Below are positions 8,347-17,481 of a stretch of DNA of 64,000 bases, one piece after another (within the stretch, counting starts at the first letter, position 1; every line of letters starts with the position of its first letter). The stretch comes from Polynucleobacter sp. 86C-FISCH. Its GTDB lineage: Bacteria > Pseudomonadota > Gammaproteobacteria > Burkholderiales > Burkholderiaceae. The position numbers and the translations under genes are program-made. Where the stretch lies: positions 186,001 through 250,000 of the forward strand of contig NZ_JACVOL010000001.1 in NCBI RefSeq assembly GCF_018882415.1. The letters run 5' to 3'. The notes beneath the pieces are model-generated. The model saw only the letters and a program-made list of their open reading frames with translations, ran no database searches and was not told the origin of the DNA.

Positions 8347-9060
8347 TTAGACTTCGGTTGGCATCTTAGTGATACGGTACCCGCTGCCCCGAACCGTCTC
8401 AATGAAGCGGTCACAATCTACAGCACTTAATGCAGCTCTCAAGCGCTTGATATGGACATCCACAGTGCGCTCTTCAATATAAACCTCGTTACCCCAAACA
8501 TTATCCAGCAGGCTTGTTCGGGAATGCACTCGCTCTGGATTGGCCATGAAATATTGCAGAAGTCTATATTCCGTAGGGCCTAGGGAGATTGGCTTAGGGT
8601 CTGAATTAGGCCAGATTGCTAAGACCCTATGGGAACTTGGGTCCAGTTTCAATGGACCAACCGTAAGGGGTCCGGTATCTTCTGTCGGAGTCTGTCTACG
8701 CAGCAGCGCTTTAACCCGAGCAATTAACTCTTTGGGTGAAAAAGGCTTGGTGACATAGTCATCCGCCCCCGAGTCTAGGCCCATTACCTTATCGGCCTCT
8801 TCGCTTTTAGCCGTCAACATCAAAATAGGCAAGCCTCTTGTGCGCTCATTTGCCCTAAGCTCTTTAGCAAACTGAACACCTGACTTTCCAGGCAGCATCC
8901 AGTCCAAAATAATCAGACTTGGTAGGCGATCTTTCAGAATGCCTTGAGCAATATCAGTTTGCATTGCACGTTCAACCTCATAACCAGCATGGGTCAAATT
9001 AATTGCGATTAGCTCCGCAATCGATGGCTCATCTTCAACTATTAGTATGCGGTGAGTCAT
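8347..9060 (-). CDS. phoB: Phosphate-regulon response regulator PhoB
   Basis: 237 residues: a receiver domain with phospho-acceptor Asp53 in LIILDWMLPGKSG and the switch Lys in VTKPFSPKEL, then an OmpR/PhoB winged helix ending in ERTVDVHIKRLRAAL and VRGSGYRI. It binds Pho boxes and recruits sigma-70; candidate sites in this window lie at 3506, 13658, 14802 and 17234. It starts 14 bp after phoU stops. In many betaproteobacteria phoU-phoB-phoR follow pstSCAB in this order. Confidence 0.97.
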   Translation of the reverse strand: MTHRILIVEDEPSIAELIAINLTHAGYEVERAMQTDIAQGILKDRLPSLIILDWMLPGKSGVQFAKELRANERTRGLPILMLTAKSEEADKVMGLDSGADDYVTKPFSPKELIARVKALLRRQTPTEDTGPLTVGPLKLDPSSHRVLAIWPNSDPKPISLGPTEYRLLQYFMANPERVHSRTSLLDNVWGNEVYIEERTVDVHIKRLRAALSAVDCDRFIETVRGSGYRITKMPTEV

Positions 9061-9074
9061 TTGGATAGGTCGAT

Positions 9075-9782
9075 TTATTCTTTAGTAGCTTCGCGCACCA
9101 AATCTGCATGCGGAATGTGACGAACATCAGAACCTTTTGCAATGTAGATTACAAATTCAGCAATATTCTTAGCATGATCACCAATACGCTCGATTGCCTT
9201 GGCAATAGTTAGCATATCTAGGCCGGTACTAATCGTGTGCGGGTCTTCAGACATGTAAGTAATAAGTTTACGAACGAAGCCTCTGAATTCTTCATCAATC
9301 TGACGATCCTCAGCTACAACTTCTGCTGCTGCAACTGTATCTAGTCTGGCGAATGCGTCTAAGCTACGGCGCAATAAATTGATCGCCATTTGCCCTGACA
9401 GGCGAATTTCGGCAACATTAATATTGTGTGGCGCGCCAGATTCAATCAAGCGTTTTGTGCGCTTAGCAACGCGTTCCGCCTCATCACCTGCACGCTCTAG
9501 ATTAGTAATCGCTTTAGATACTGCCATCACCAAACGAAGATCGCGGGCCGTAGGTTGACGACGTGCAATGACTTCCGTGCAGGCTAAATCAATCTGAATC
9601 TCAAGATCATTAACTAGCTTTTCGTTATCAATTACGATGTTGCAAGTATCAATGTCCATTTGCGTAAAAGCACGCATCGCTGTAGCAATTTGTGACTCAA
9701 CCAGTCCGCCCATTTCAAGCAAACGGCTTGAAAGTGAATTGAGGTCAGCATCAAATTGTGATGATAAGTGTTTATCTGGCAT
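9075..9782 (-). CDS. phoU: Phosphate signalling complex protein PhoU
   Basis: 235 residues, all-helical, with two PhoU repeats (about 15-105 and 120-210). The metal-binding style motifs NLERAGDEAERVAKR and AIERIGDHAKNIAEFVIYIA mark the two halves. PhoU couples the Pst transporter to PhoR and damps the regulon when phosphate is plentiful. It lies 13 bp after pstB. Confidence 0.97.
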   Translation of the reverse strand: MPDKHLSSQFDADLNSLSSRLLEMGGLVESQIATAMRAFTQMDIDTCNIVIDNEKLVNDLEIQIDLACTEVIARRQPTARDLRLVMAVSKAITNLERAGDEAERVAKRTKRLIESGAPHNINVAEIRLSGQMAINLLRRSLDAFARLDTVAAAEVVAEDRQIDEEFRGFVRKLITYMSEDPHTISTGLDMLTIAKAIERIGDHAKNIAEFVIYIAKGSDVRHIPHADLVREATKE

Positions 9783-9795
9783 TTAGTGTCTCCAA

Positions 9796-10644
9796 TTAAC
9801 CGAAGCGGCCGGTTATATAGTCTTCTGTTTCTTTGCGCTTAGGCTTAATAAATATTTCGTCAGTTTTACCATACTCGACCAAGCTACCAAGATACATATA
9901 GGCAGTGTAGTCAGATACACGGGCGGCCTGTTGCATATTATGAGTAACGATTGCAATCGTGTACTCATGTTTGAGTTCATTAATCAACTCTTCAATTTTT
10001 CCAGTTGAAATTGGATCCAAAGCAGAGGTTGGTTCGTCTAGCAAAATGACTGAAGGCTTTACCGCAACACCACGCGCAATACATAAGCGCTGTTGTTGTC
10101 CGCCAGATAGAGATAAACCACTTTGGTTTAACTTGTCTTTAGCTTCATTCCATAACGCAGCTTTATTAAGCGCCCACTCAACGCGCTCATCCATCTCAGA
10201 GCGTGATAGCTTTTCATAGAGACGAACACCAAAGGCAATATTTTCATAAATCGACATTGGAAATGGGGTTGGCTTTTGAAAAACCATACCAATACGTGAA
10301 CGCAGCAGGTTTAAATCCTGTCCTGGCTCAAGAATATTCTGACCATAGAAATTGATTTCACCTTCGGCACGCTGACCAGGATAGAGATCGTACATACGAT
10401 TCAAGGTGCGTAACAAAGTAGACTTACCGCAACCTGAAGGGCCAATAAAGGCTGTAACTTTACCTTGCTCAATATCCAAATTAATATCTTTTAAGCCCTG
10501 AAAGGAGCCATAAAAGAAATTCAGATTTCTGACTTCAAGCGCATTGATAGCTGCCTGCGCTGGTTGTTGATTTGTTGTATCCACTCTACCCCCTTGACTA
10601 TCGATCTTATTTAAGTCAAACATTGTGTTCATATTGCTCATCAT
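9796..10644 (-). CDS. pstB: Phosphate ABC transporter ATP-binding protein PstB
   Basis: 282 residues. Walker [10 protein letters not shown] (68-76), signature [17 protein letters not shown], Walker [14 protein letters not shown] and switch His in IVTHNMQQA are all intact. It is longer than typical PstB (~255) because of an N-terminal extension of about 30 residues; internal Met codons at 5 and 8 are alternative starts. The ATG overlaps the pstA stop by 4 bp, indicating translational coupling. It powers high-affinity phosphate import. Confidence 0.97.
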   Translation of the reverse strand: MMSNMNTMFDLNKIDSQGGRVDTTNQQPAQAAINALEVRNLNFFYGSFQGLKDINLDIEQGKVTAFIGPSGCGKSTLLRTLNRMYDLYPGQRAEGEINFYGQNILEPGQDLNLLRSRIGMVFQKPTPFPMSIYENIAFGVRLYEKLSRSEMDERVEWALNKAALWNEAKDKLNQSGLSLSGGQQQRLCIARGVAVKPSVILLDEPTSALDPISTGKIEELINELKHEYTIAIVTHNMQQAARVSDYTAYMYLGSLVEYGKTDEIFIKPKRKETEDYITGRFG

Positions 10645-11507
10645 GCTTGCACCTTCTCACGGAATACGACTCGCGCTAATATATTTAAGCCAAGAACGGC
10701 AAATGTAATTAATAACGCTGCTGCCCATGCCAAATCAACCCAATTGTCATATGGACTCATCGCAAACTGGAAAATCACCACAGGCAAGTTTGCCATTGGC
10801 GCATTCATATTAGTTGAGAAAAATTGGTTGTTTAACGCTGTAAATAATAAAGGCGCTGTTTCACCGCTAACGCGTGCAAGCGCCAATAAGATGCCAGTGA
10901 TAACACCACTTTGCGCCGCTCTTAAAGTGATCATGAATGCCACTTTCCATTTAGGCGTACCAAGAGCATAGGCTGCCTCACGAAGACTTCCAGGAACTAA
11001 GCGCAGCATGTTTTCAGTAGTACGAACTACCACTGGAATTGCAATTAAGGCCAAGGCAATTGTTCCGGCCCATCCTGAGAAGTGACGAACCTGGGCTACC
11101 ACGATTGCATACACAAATAGACCGATCACAATGGAAGGAGCTGAAAGCATGATGTCTGTAACAAAGCGTGTGATAGAAGCAACTTTGCTTCTATCACCAT
11201 ACTCAGAAAGGTACAAGCCAGCCAATACGCCAATAGGAGTACTAATCAAGGTACAGCTTGTCACAATCATGAGGCTGCCGACGATGGCATTAGCTAAGCC
11301 ACCACCTTCAGAGCCAGGAGCGGGCGTGCTATTCAGAAAGACATCTAAATTAATAGATGAAAATCCCTTAATAAATAGAACACTCAAGATCCATAACAAG
11401 AAAATCATACCGAGAGCCATAGCCCCAGTAGAGAGCACTAAGCCAATCTTATTGGCACGCTTGCGTCTAGCAAAAATTGAGGGATTGATATTTGAAATAC
11501 CGTTCAT
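10641..11507 (-). CDS. pstA: Phosphate ABC transporter permease PstA
   Basis: 288 residues with six predicted helices and the ABC permease EAA-type loop [20 protein letters not shown] (about 180-200). It forms the inner-membrane channel with PstC. Its start overlaps the pstC stop by 4 bp and its stop overlaps pstB by 4 bp, so C-A-B are translationally coupled. Confidence 0.97.
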   Translation of the reverse strand: MNGISNINPSIFARRKRANKIGLVLSTGAMALGMIFLLWILSVLFIKGFSSINLDVFLNSTPAPGSEGGGLANAIVGSLMIVTSCTLISTPIGVLAGLYLSEYGDRSKVASITRFVTDIMLSAPSIVIGLFVYAIVVAQVRHFSGWAGTIALALIAIPVVVRTTENMLRLVPGSLREAAYALGTPKWKVAFMITLRAAQSGVITGILLALARVSGETAPLLFTALNNQFFSTNMNAPMANLPVVIFQFAMSPYDNWVDLAWAAALLITFAVLGLNILARVVFREKVQA

Positions 11508-12493
11508 GTTTTAAGTCCTTGCTTTTTCTCCATATTCATCAACATCCACTTAGCGATCGCTAAAACGACGAATGTAATCATGAATAGAGCAAGGCCAAGA
11601 GCAAACAAGGAAGAGTAATGTGGGCCAAGCTCAGCCTCACCAAACTCGTTTGCTAATGTCGATGCAATTGAATTTCCAGGGGCAAACAAAGACGCTGAAA
11701 GGCGATGAGCATTTCCGATTACAAAGGTGACAGCCATTGTTTCTCCAAGCGCCCTACCCAACCCAAGCATCACGCCACCAATAACACCAGCCTTGGTGTA
11801 TGGAAGCACAACATTCTTAACCACTTCCCAGGTAGTGCAGCCAATTCCGTAAGCAGACTCCTTCAGAACTGGTGGAACGATTTCAAATACATCGCGCATG
11901 ACAGATGCAATGAAAGGCAGAATCATCATCGCCAAAATAAGGCCTGCACACAAGATACCAATACCATTAAATGCGCCTGAGAACAAAATTCCTAAGCCAG
12001 GAATTTGTCCAAGGGTGGCTGCCAAAGCTGGCTGAATATATTCCCCGAAAAGTGGCGCAAATATAAAAAGGCCAAACATTCCATAAATAATCGAAGGTAC
12101 AGCAGCGAGTAACTCAACCGCAGTACCTAGTGGTCTGCGTAGTGGCCCTGGACATAACTCAGTTAAGAAAACTGCAATACCAAAACTTAATGGGACTGCG
12201 ATCAGAAGTGCAATTAAGGATGTAACCAAGGTACCGTAAATTGCAATTAATCCACCAAACTCACCATTAACAATGTCCCACTCTTTGGTAAAGAAAAATC
12301 CAATTCCAAATTTGTCTAGCGCTGGCCAAGCATTAATAATCAATGAAATGATGATGCCTACCAGAGCAATCAGCACTGACAGCGCAAAAAATTGTGTAAT
12401 GCCGTGAAATAAAAAGTCTTGAATACGCTGTAACTTAGCAATCCGTAGAGCCTGCGGCGTTGGCGCTGAGTGCGACTGAGATGATTCAATCAT
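11504..12493 (-). CDS. pstC: Phosphate ABC transporter permease PstC
   Basis: 329 residues with six predicted helices. The EAA-type loop [20 protein letters not shown] and [12 protein letters not shown] are characteristic of PstC. It pairs with PstA. It is separated from pstS by 81 bp that carry a stem-loop, so pstC-A-B-phoU-B-R are probably expressed at a lower level than pstS. Confidence 0.97.
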   Translation of the reverse strand: MIESSQSHSAPTPQALRIAKLQRIQDFLFHGITQFFALSVLIALVGIIISLIINAWPALDKFGIGFFFTKEWDIVNGEFGGLIAIYGTLVTSLIALLIAVPLSFGIAVFLTELCPGPLRRPLGTAVELLAAVPSIIYGMFGLFIFAPLFGEYIQPALAATLGQIPGLGILFSGAFNGIGILCAGLILAMMILPFIASVMRDVFEIVPPVLKESAYGIGCTTWEVVKNVVLPYTKAGVIGGVMLGLGRALGETMAVTFVIGNAHRLSASLFAPGNSIASTLANEFGEAELGPHYSSLFALGLALFMITFVVLAIAKWMLMNMEKKQGLKT

Positions 12494-12509
12494 ATTTGAG
12501 CTTATTTAA

Positions 12510-12541
12510 ATTAAAAGCAGCCCCACCATTGGTGGAGCCGC
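12510..12541 (-). terminator. Intercistronic stem-loop between pstS and pstC
   Basis: GCAGCCCCACC (12517-12527) pairs with GGTGGAGCCGC (12531-12541) around an ATT loop with one or two mismatches. On the minus strand it is followed by TTTTAATTT. It may be a partial terminator or an mRNA-stabilising 3' end that raises PstS over the membrane components. Confidence 0.6.
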
Positions 12542-12574
12542 TATGTAAGAAACTAAAAATGTCAGTTCCAAATA

Positions 12575-13597
12575 TTACTTAGTTACTACTTTTGAGAATA
12601 CGTTCTTGCGAATAAAGTCAGTAGTAACATCTGGCATTGGAACGTAATCTAAATCTTCCGCCAATTTCTTGCCATCTTTGAATGCAAAGTCGAAGAATTT
12701 GATTACTTCAGCTGCATTAGCTTTGTTCTCAGGATTCTTGTAAAGCAAGATGAAAGAGGCGCCAGTGATTGGCCATGACTTAGCACCAGAAGCATTGGTA
12801 ATGAATGTACCCATACCAGGAATCTTTGCCCAATCAGTACCAGCAGCAGCTGCGGCGAAAGTAACATCATCAGGCTGCACAAATTGACCATCTTTGTTCT
12901 TCAAAGATACGCTGGTCATTTTGTTTTTCTTGGCGTATGCATATTCAACGTAACCGATCGCACCTTTAACACGTGATACGTTTGCGGCAACACCCTCGTT
13001 ACCTTTGCCGCCAACAGAAGAAACCGCAGGCCACTTAACTGCAGCACCTTCACCAACAGCATCTTTCCAGTTTTGACTTACTTTAGCTAAGTAGTTAGTA
13101 AAAATTGCAGTAGTACCAGAACCATCAGCACGATGAACTACAGTGATTGCCAAGTCAGGCATCTTCATACCTGGGTTGTTCAAGACAATACGCTTGTCGT
13201 TCCAATTAGTAATAACGCCCTGGAAAATATCAGACAAAGTATCTGGTGATAACTTGAGTTCATACGGCTTTACGCCTTCAACGTTAATCACTGGAACCAC
13301 ACCACCGATGATGGCAGGGAACTGAACCATGCCGTCTTTTTCTAAGTCATCAAATTTCACTGGGTTATCAGTTGCACCGAAATCCACAGTTTTTGCTTTG
13401 ATTTGCTTAATACCGCCAGATGAACCGATAGACTGATAGTTCAAGTTAGAACCAGTCTTAGCTTTGAAGGCTTCAGCCCACTTTGCGTAAATTGGGTATG
13501 GGAATGTTGCGCCTGCACCTGTCATATCCACAGCAAAAGCTGCTGGAGCAAGTGAAATAGCGCTAATAACTAGTGCTTTTTTCAAAAAAGATTTCAT
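12575..13597 (-). CDS. pstS: Phosphate-binding periplasmic protein PstS
   Basis: 340 residues from ATG 13597, preceded by AGGA about 8 nt upstream. The signal peptide MKSFLKKALVISAISLAPAAFA is followed by the mature start DMTGAGATFPYPIYAKWA. Phosphate-binding loops GSSGGIKQI, FGATDNPV and HRADGSGTTAIFTNYL are visible. The upstream in-frame extension to 13657 is not needed and would run toward the promoter. It is the first gene of the pst-pho operon, behind a Pho box. Confidence 0.97.
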   Translation of the reverse strand: MKSFLKKALVISAISLAPAAFAVDMTGAGATFPYPIYAKWAEAFKAKTGSNLNYQSIGSSGGIKQIKAKTVDFGATDNPVKFDDLEKDGMVQFPAIIGGVVPVINVEGVKPYELKLSPDTLSDIFQGVITNWNDKRIVLNNPGMKMPDLAITVVHRADGSGTTAIFTNYLAKVSQNWKDAVGEGAAVKWPAVSSVGGKGNEGVAANVSRVKGAIGYVEYAYAKKNKMTSVSLKNKDGQFVQPDDVTFAAAAAGTDWAKIPGMGTFITNASGAKSWPITGASFILLYKNPENKANAAEVIKFFDFAFKDGKKLAEDLDYVPMPDVTTDFIRKNVFSKVVTK

Positions 13598-13644
13598 GTG
13601 ATTGTTCCTAATATTGAAATAACGCAACATTGCGATAGTAGGAA

Positions 13645-13678
13645 GATACGTTTTCACTATGACGGTTTCATGACATAG
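13645..13678 (-). promoter_or_regulatory. Pho box and promoter of pstS
   Basis: On the minus strand TGTCATGAAAC is followed by CGTCATAGTGA, an 11-bp-periodic PhoB site (13675-13654). TATCTT lies about 9 nt beyond the second heptamer as a -10 candidate. It is positioned to drive pstSCAB-phoUBR. Confidence 0.75.
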
Positions 13679-13781
13679 AGAAAATATAGAAAATAATCTT
13701 TATAAATCAATATCTTAAGGAATCCGAATCCATTGGGAGGAAAGTCACTTCAAGCCTTGGGGAAATGCTGAAGATGGTGAA

Positions 13782-14795
13782 TTAAATGATTCTTTTTAAC
13801 TTCAAAGACGCATAGACTGCAGCACCAGCGATAGACATAACAATCATCACCTCATAGAAAGACCCTTTTAAACCAGGCAAATCCTCCATATTCATTCCCA
13901 TAATCCCTGAGATCAAGGTCATCGGCAAGAAAATGACCGTCATCACGGAGAGGACTTGTAAATTCTTGGCATTGAATTCAGCGACATGGGCAGCCTGTTC
14001 ATCTTGAAGCACCTTCGCCCTGTCATAAAGACTGGAAATCTCCTGCACCAAATAAGTAAGTAAATCTAAATCATCATTTAGACCATTCTTATCCTCATCA
14101 CTAAACCAATACGGCAAACGCTTTAGCAGGCGGTGTAAAGCGATTAATTCTGGTGAAAATTGCCTGCGCAGACGGCTGCATTGAATGCGGATTCTGCCTA
14201 AGCTTTCATGTTCAGGAAACTCCCTGCCCTTTAGCAGATTCTCTTCAAGCTCATCCATGTCGGCCGAAAGATGCGTTAATAAAGTACGCAATTGTTCTGC
14301 GCGCAAATCAAGCAGTTCATGAAATAGCTCAATAGCGGAGACGGGATTTAACTGGCCGCTTCTGAGGTCATATCGTAATTTGTCGGTCGTTCTCAGTGGG
14401 TTGTTGCGCAATGAGATCATTAATCTTGGTGTAACAATCGCCCAGAGGGTTCCCAAGCTAGAGTCAAGCCCCTCATCTCCAAACTCTTGCTGAAAGTCAT
14501 TCATCACCATCAAGAGACAGTCATTCAGCTTTTCAATGCGCTCTAAGCGACTAAGGTTGACGCCCTCTTGAATCATCTCTACTACGCGCTCAGGAATTAG
14601 CGGTGTATTTTCAAGCCATCTCTGGATCTGCGAGTTAGATAAATTGAGATGTAGCCATATAGAAATATCAGGGTTTTCGAGCGCATCAGTAATCTCAAAT
14701 AAAGGAATTTCATAGCCGTTGCCAGATGAAGGCATTGCCCAAGCAAATACAACACCAGCAACAGGAAAGGGTTTTGAAATTACTTCTGTAGTCAT
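13782..14795 (-). CDS. CorA/ZntB-type divalent cation transporter
   Basis: 337 residues from ATG 14795 (GTG 14813 is the longer alternative). A long soluble helical N-domain (about 1-270) precedes two C-terminal helices. The loop ISGIMGMNMEDLPG contains the GMN pore signature of CorA; ZntB-type members have related motifs. Substrate (Mg2+, Zn2+ or other) cannot be told. The gene stands between the pst operon and a divergent Pho-type promoter. A TACACT hexamer places the transcription start at or next to the ATG, so the mRNA may be leaderless. Confidence 0.88.
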   Translation of the reverse strand: MTTEVISKPFPVAGVVFAWAMPSSGNGYEIPLFEITDALENPDISIWLHLNLSNSQIQRWLENTPLIPERVVEMIQEGVNLSRLERIEKLNDCLLMVMNDFQQEFGDEGLDSSLGTLWAIVTPRLMISLRNNPLRTTDKLRYDLRSGQLNPVSAIELFHELLDLRAEQLRTLLTHLSADMDELEENLLKGREFPEHESLGRIRIQCSRLRRQFSPELIALHRLLKRLPYWFSDEDKNGLNDDLDLLTYLVQEISSLYDRAKVLQDEQAAHVAEFNAKNLQVLSVMTVIFLPMTLISGIMGMNMEDLPGLKGSFYEVMIVMSIAGAAVYASLKLKRII

Positions 14796-14801
14796 CGCGA
14801 A

Positions 14802-14851
14802 AGTGTAAGACACCCACGTGACATCAAAATGACATGAAATTACTCTATATA
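14802..14851. promoter_or_regulatory. Divergent Pho-box region between corA-like and OMP genes
   Basis: Read on the minus strand, TGTCATTTTGA, TGTCACGTGGG and TGTCTTACACT are three consecutive 11-mers (14834-14802), and TACACT lies 9 nt after the second heptamer. Read on the plus strand, TGACATCAAAA-TGACATGAAAT is followed exactly 10 nt later by TATATA (14846-14851). Either or both directions could be PhoB-activated: the minus reading has the better box, the plus reading the better -10. Confidence 0.6.
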
Positions 14852-14887
14852 AATGGTTTCCTTTATCGATAGACCAGCAAGATTCTC

Positions 14888-15718
14888 ATGAAAAGTTTAG
14901 GCCTTGCTCTCCTACTGATTCCAGTATTAGTCTTTGCATTTGAACCCTTAAATACAGATGATGCAGGTACGGTTAGGTCAGATGGCAATCAGATAGAGCA
15001 ATATTTTTTCTCTATTAATCGGCATGGTGGGTCACAACAGTCGGATATTATTACGCCTGGCGAAGAGTACACGGGCAACGCAGATGCAAAAGCCTTTCCA
15101 TTTACATATACGAGAGGTCTAAGCGACACAGTTGAGGCGTCTATATCAACAACCTATTACAGCAGTCCCAGCGGAAATTACTCAAGACTTTCAAACTATG
15201 TATTCGCTAGTAAATGGCGTTTTTTTGAAGACGAACAGCTTGGTTATGCTTTTGCCATTAAACCTACGGTAGTTTTGCCCGCGAGCAAACAACAGCAAGT
15301 AGAGGGCCTTGGTTTGGCTGCATTCAATTATGGCGCTAACTTTATTGCCTCAAAATACTGGGATGGCGTAGAACTCCACTTCAATGCTATGTACATGCGA
15401 TCTCCATACAATACTAATTACAGCATTGGGCACGCAGCCGACAATAGCAGAACAGACATCTTTCTTTTATCACTTGCTCCCGTCTGGACGGTGGCTCCAA
15501 ACGTACGCATAGCCTTGGATGTAGGCGCCACAACAAATCCACCAGTCAACGATCAATACCTAAGCTACTACTCCTTGGTTGCTGCTATTTTTTCAATCAA
15601 TGAGAGTGTTGATTTAGGGCTTTCATATATGAGAACTGCTCAAAGCTTCGGGGCTACCATAGGCGCTCAAGAGTCTGGCGCAACACGCACTGAAGCGGGC
15701 ATTACCTGGAGGTTCTAA
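14888..15718 (+). CDS. Outer-membrane beta-barrel protein, MetA-pathway/transporter-like
   Basis: 276 residues. The signal peptide (MKSLGLALLLIPVLVFAF) is followed by EPLNTDDAGTV, characteristic of the 'MetA-pathway of phenol degradation' porin-like family, whose members are predicted outer-membrane barrels of unknown substrate. Alternating hydrophobic strands and a C-terminal aromatic (GITWRF) suit a barrel recognised by BamA. The gene heads a three-gene plus-strand group ending in a phosphoesterase and lies behind a Pho-type promoter. A role in letting phosphorylated solutes through the outer membrane is inference. Confidence 0.8.
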   Translation: MKSLGLALLLIPVLVFAFEPLNTDDAGTVRSDGNQIEQYFFSINRHGGSQQSDIITPGEEYTGNADAKAFPFTYTRGLSDTVEASISTTYYSSPSGNYSRLSNYVFASKWRFFEDEQLGYAFAIKPTVVLPASKQQQVEGLGLAAFNYGANFIASKYWDGVELHFNAMYMRSPYNTNYSIGHAADNSRTDIFLLSLAPVWTVAPNVRIALDVGATTNPPVNDQYLSYYSLVAAIFSINESVDLGLSYMRTAQSFGATIGAQESGATRTEAGITWRF

Positions 15719-15804
15719 ATGCCCCATTTTCATGAAAAATCAAATTGTCACAATATCGTAGCAAACTTAGGCTAACTCATAATGCAGTTCAATTGGAGTC
15801 AAGC

Positions 15805-16224
15805 ATGCACTATCAAATCATTCCTCTGGAGATGGGCTCATTAGTAGAGCGCAATATTTTCCAACAAGAAAATAAAGAAATTAAATGCGGCACAGTCTGG
15901 AAACTAGGATCAGTTATCACCACAATCAAACCGGTCTTCCTTAAGGCTTATGACCCCAATATTGGGATTTGTATAGAAGATATCCCAGGCGGAGCATTAG
16001 AAAAAACTTATGGGGAAGAAAAAGTTATTTACTTCTCCGATACTGTCCAAGAAGATGAGCAAGACGAATTAACTGACATCTTTTATCAAAGCAGCCGCAA
16101 GTTTTCCAAAAGCTATGAAGATGTTTACTGCGACCTAGGATGGAGAAAAATTAATTCTGAGTCCTATATATTTGGGGAGCTCGAAATTAAGGCATTGGAT
16201 GAAGCGCCTACTTCGTATAAATGA
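15805..16224 (+). CDS. Hypothetical protein, 139 aa
   Basis: I do not recognise this protein. The start at 15805 (MHYQIIPLEMGSLVERN) has GGAG 6 nt upstream, so the in-frame TTG 60 bp earlier is unlikely. It is acidic (EDEQDELTD around residues 80-90), has no signal peptide or membrane segment, and has three cysteines. Its last codons overlap the next gene in ATGA, so the two are translationally coupled; a joint function with the phosphoesterase is likely (inference). Confidence 0.75.
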   Translation: MHYQIIPLEMGSLVERNIFQQENKEIKCGTVWKLGSVITTIKPVFLKAYDPNIGICIEDIPGGALEKTYGEEKVIYFSDTVQEDEQDELTDIFYQSSRKFSKSYEDVYCDLGWRKINSESYIFGELEIKALDEAPTSYK

Positions 16225-17201
16225 ATACTCACTTTATTAAGACACTCGTCGCCAGCATTTTCCTGGTCTGCTCTTTTGGGGTTTTGGCTCAATCATCTGA
16301 GCCCTTCAGGTTCATAGCCTTAGGTGATATGCCCTACAAGCTCCCAGAGGATTACGTTCGTTATGAAAGACTGATTTCGGAAATCAATAAGAAGAATCCG
16401 AGTTTCAGCATCTTTATTGGCGATACAAAATCGGGATCTACCCCTTGTAGCGATGAATACAATCAAAAGGTCAAGACCTACTTTAATCAATTCACTTCTC
16501 CGCTGATCTACAGCGTTGGTGATAATGAATGGACCGATTGCCATCGGCCGCTAGCGGGGTCTTACGATCCGATTGAGCGCTTAAATAATCTTAGAGCCAT
16601 CTTTTTTAATACTCATAAGAGTTTTGGCAAACGTCAGTTAGACCTTATTAGACAAGCCGATACAGACCCACGTTATCAGAAGTTTGTTGAAAATTCCTAT
16701 TGGGTAAAGAATCAATTTTTATTTGTAAGCATACATATCCCCGGCTCTAACAATAACTTTGAGCGTGATGAGCGCGCAAAGAGTGAGTACTATGAGCGCA
16801 ACCAGGCCAACTTAGATTGGATAAAAGGTGCTTTTGAACTTGCCTCAAGCAAAGGATATTTAGGTATCATTTTTGCTTATCAGGCCGATACGTTTTATAC
16901 GGCAGCTCAAGCAGTCAGTGAAGATAGTGGCTATCGCGACACATTACATGCTCTAAGCAAAAATGCAAAAGAATACAAAAAGCCTGTGCTATTAATTCAC
17001 GGGGATAGTCACCGGCTGATTCTTGATCAACCCTTAAAAACAGTCGATCAAAAACATATTCTCGAGAACGTTCTACGCTTACAGATTATGGGGGCCGATC
17101 AAGTACAGGCAGTAGAGATAAAAGTAGACCCCAAGGCTGAGCAGCCCTTTAGCTTTACCCCTATTCTGCTAAGACAAAACATGAATCAGCCAAAACCTTA
17201 A
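16221..17201 (+). CDS. Secreted metallophosphoesterase-like protein
   Basis: 326 residues: signal peptide (FLVCSFGVLAQ), then a calcineurin-like phosphoesterase pattern FIALGDMPY (position of the usual DxH), SIFIGDTKSG (GD), YSVGDNEWTDCHR (GD/GN block) and LLIHGDSHRL (GHxH-type block). Several canonical metal ligands are altered, e.g. GDMPY for GDxH, as in distant family members. It is predicted periplasmic and may cleave phosphate esters or diesters. It is coupled to the preceding gene by ATGA and is last in a putative Pho-controlled operon. Confidence 0.8.
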   Translation: MNTHFIKTLVASIFLVCSFGVLAQSSEPFRFIALGDMPYKLPEDYVRYERLISEINKKNPSFSIFIGDTKSGSTPCSDEYNQKVKTYFNQFTSPLIYSVGDNEWTDCHRPLAGSYDPIERLNNLRAIFFNTHKSFGKRQLDLIRQADTDPRYQKFVENSYWVKNQFLFVSIHIPGSNNNFERDERAKSEYYERNQANLDWIKGAFELASSKGYLGIIFAYQADTFYTAAQAVSEDSGYRDTLHALSKNAKEYKKPVLLIHGDSHRLILDQPLKTVDQKHILENVLRLQIMGADQVQAVEIKVDPKAEQPFSFTPILLRQNMNQPKP

Positions 17202-17233
17202 AAGAACAGTTGAGATCATTTCAGCCTATGAAA

Positions 17234-17290
17234 TGTCATAAAACTCACATAAAGGTGTCATATTTCAACTGTAAAGTGAAAACATACTTA
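17234..17290 (+). promoter_or_regulatory. Pho-box-like triple repeat without an obvious downstream gene
   Basis: TGTCATAAAAC (17234), TCACATAAAGG (17245) and TGTCATATTTC (17256) are three consecutive 11-mers in PhoB-site spacing with A/T-rich spacers. TACTTA (17285-17290) is a possible -10. Only about 190 bp remain before the convergent autotransporter gene; the rest of that interval holds a hairpin and no convincing ORF. Confidence 0.5.
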
Positions 17291-17448
17291 TGGGAGATGA
17301 AGTGTAATTCTCTCGCCATTGCATGCGAACAGTTTGTGCTAACAGCCCATAGGTAACCAAATTACCCATGTTCTCGAGCTTGCATTGAGTCCAGAGCGCT
17401 ATTTAGACTTGAAGCTAAGCGGTCAAAAAAGTCGAGCCCCAAAAGCCA

Positions 17449-17469
17449 AGTCTCTTTCATAAAGAGACT
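17449..17469. terminator. Hairpin between phosphoesterase and autotransporter genes
   Basis: Perfect 9-bp inverted repeat AGTCTCTTT/AAAGAGACT with a CAT loop, 13 bp past the autotransporter stop. No immediate T-run follows on either strand; a T6 run lies about 18 nt further on the minus strand. It may be the 3' end of the autotransporter mRNA or of a plus-strand transcript. Confidence 0.45.
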
Positions 17470-17481
17470 CCCCAACAAGAC

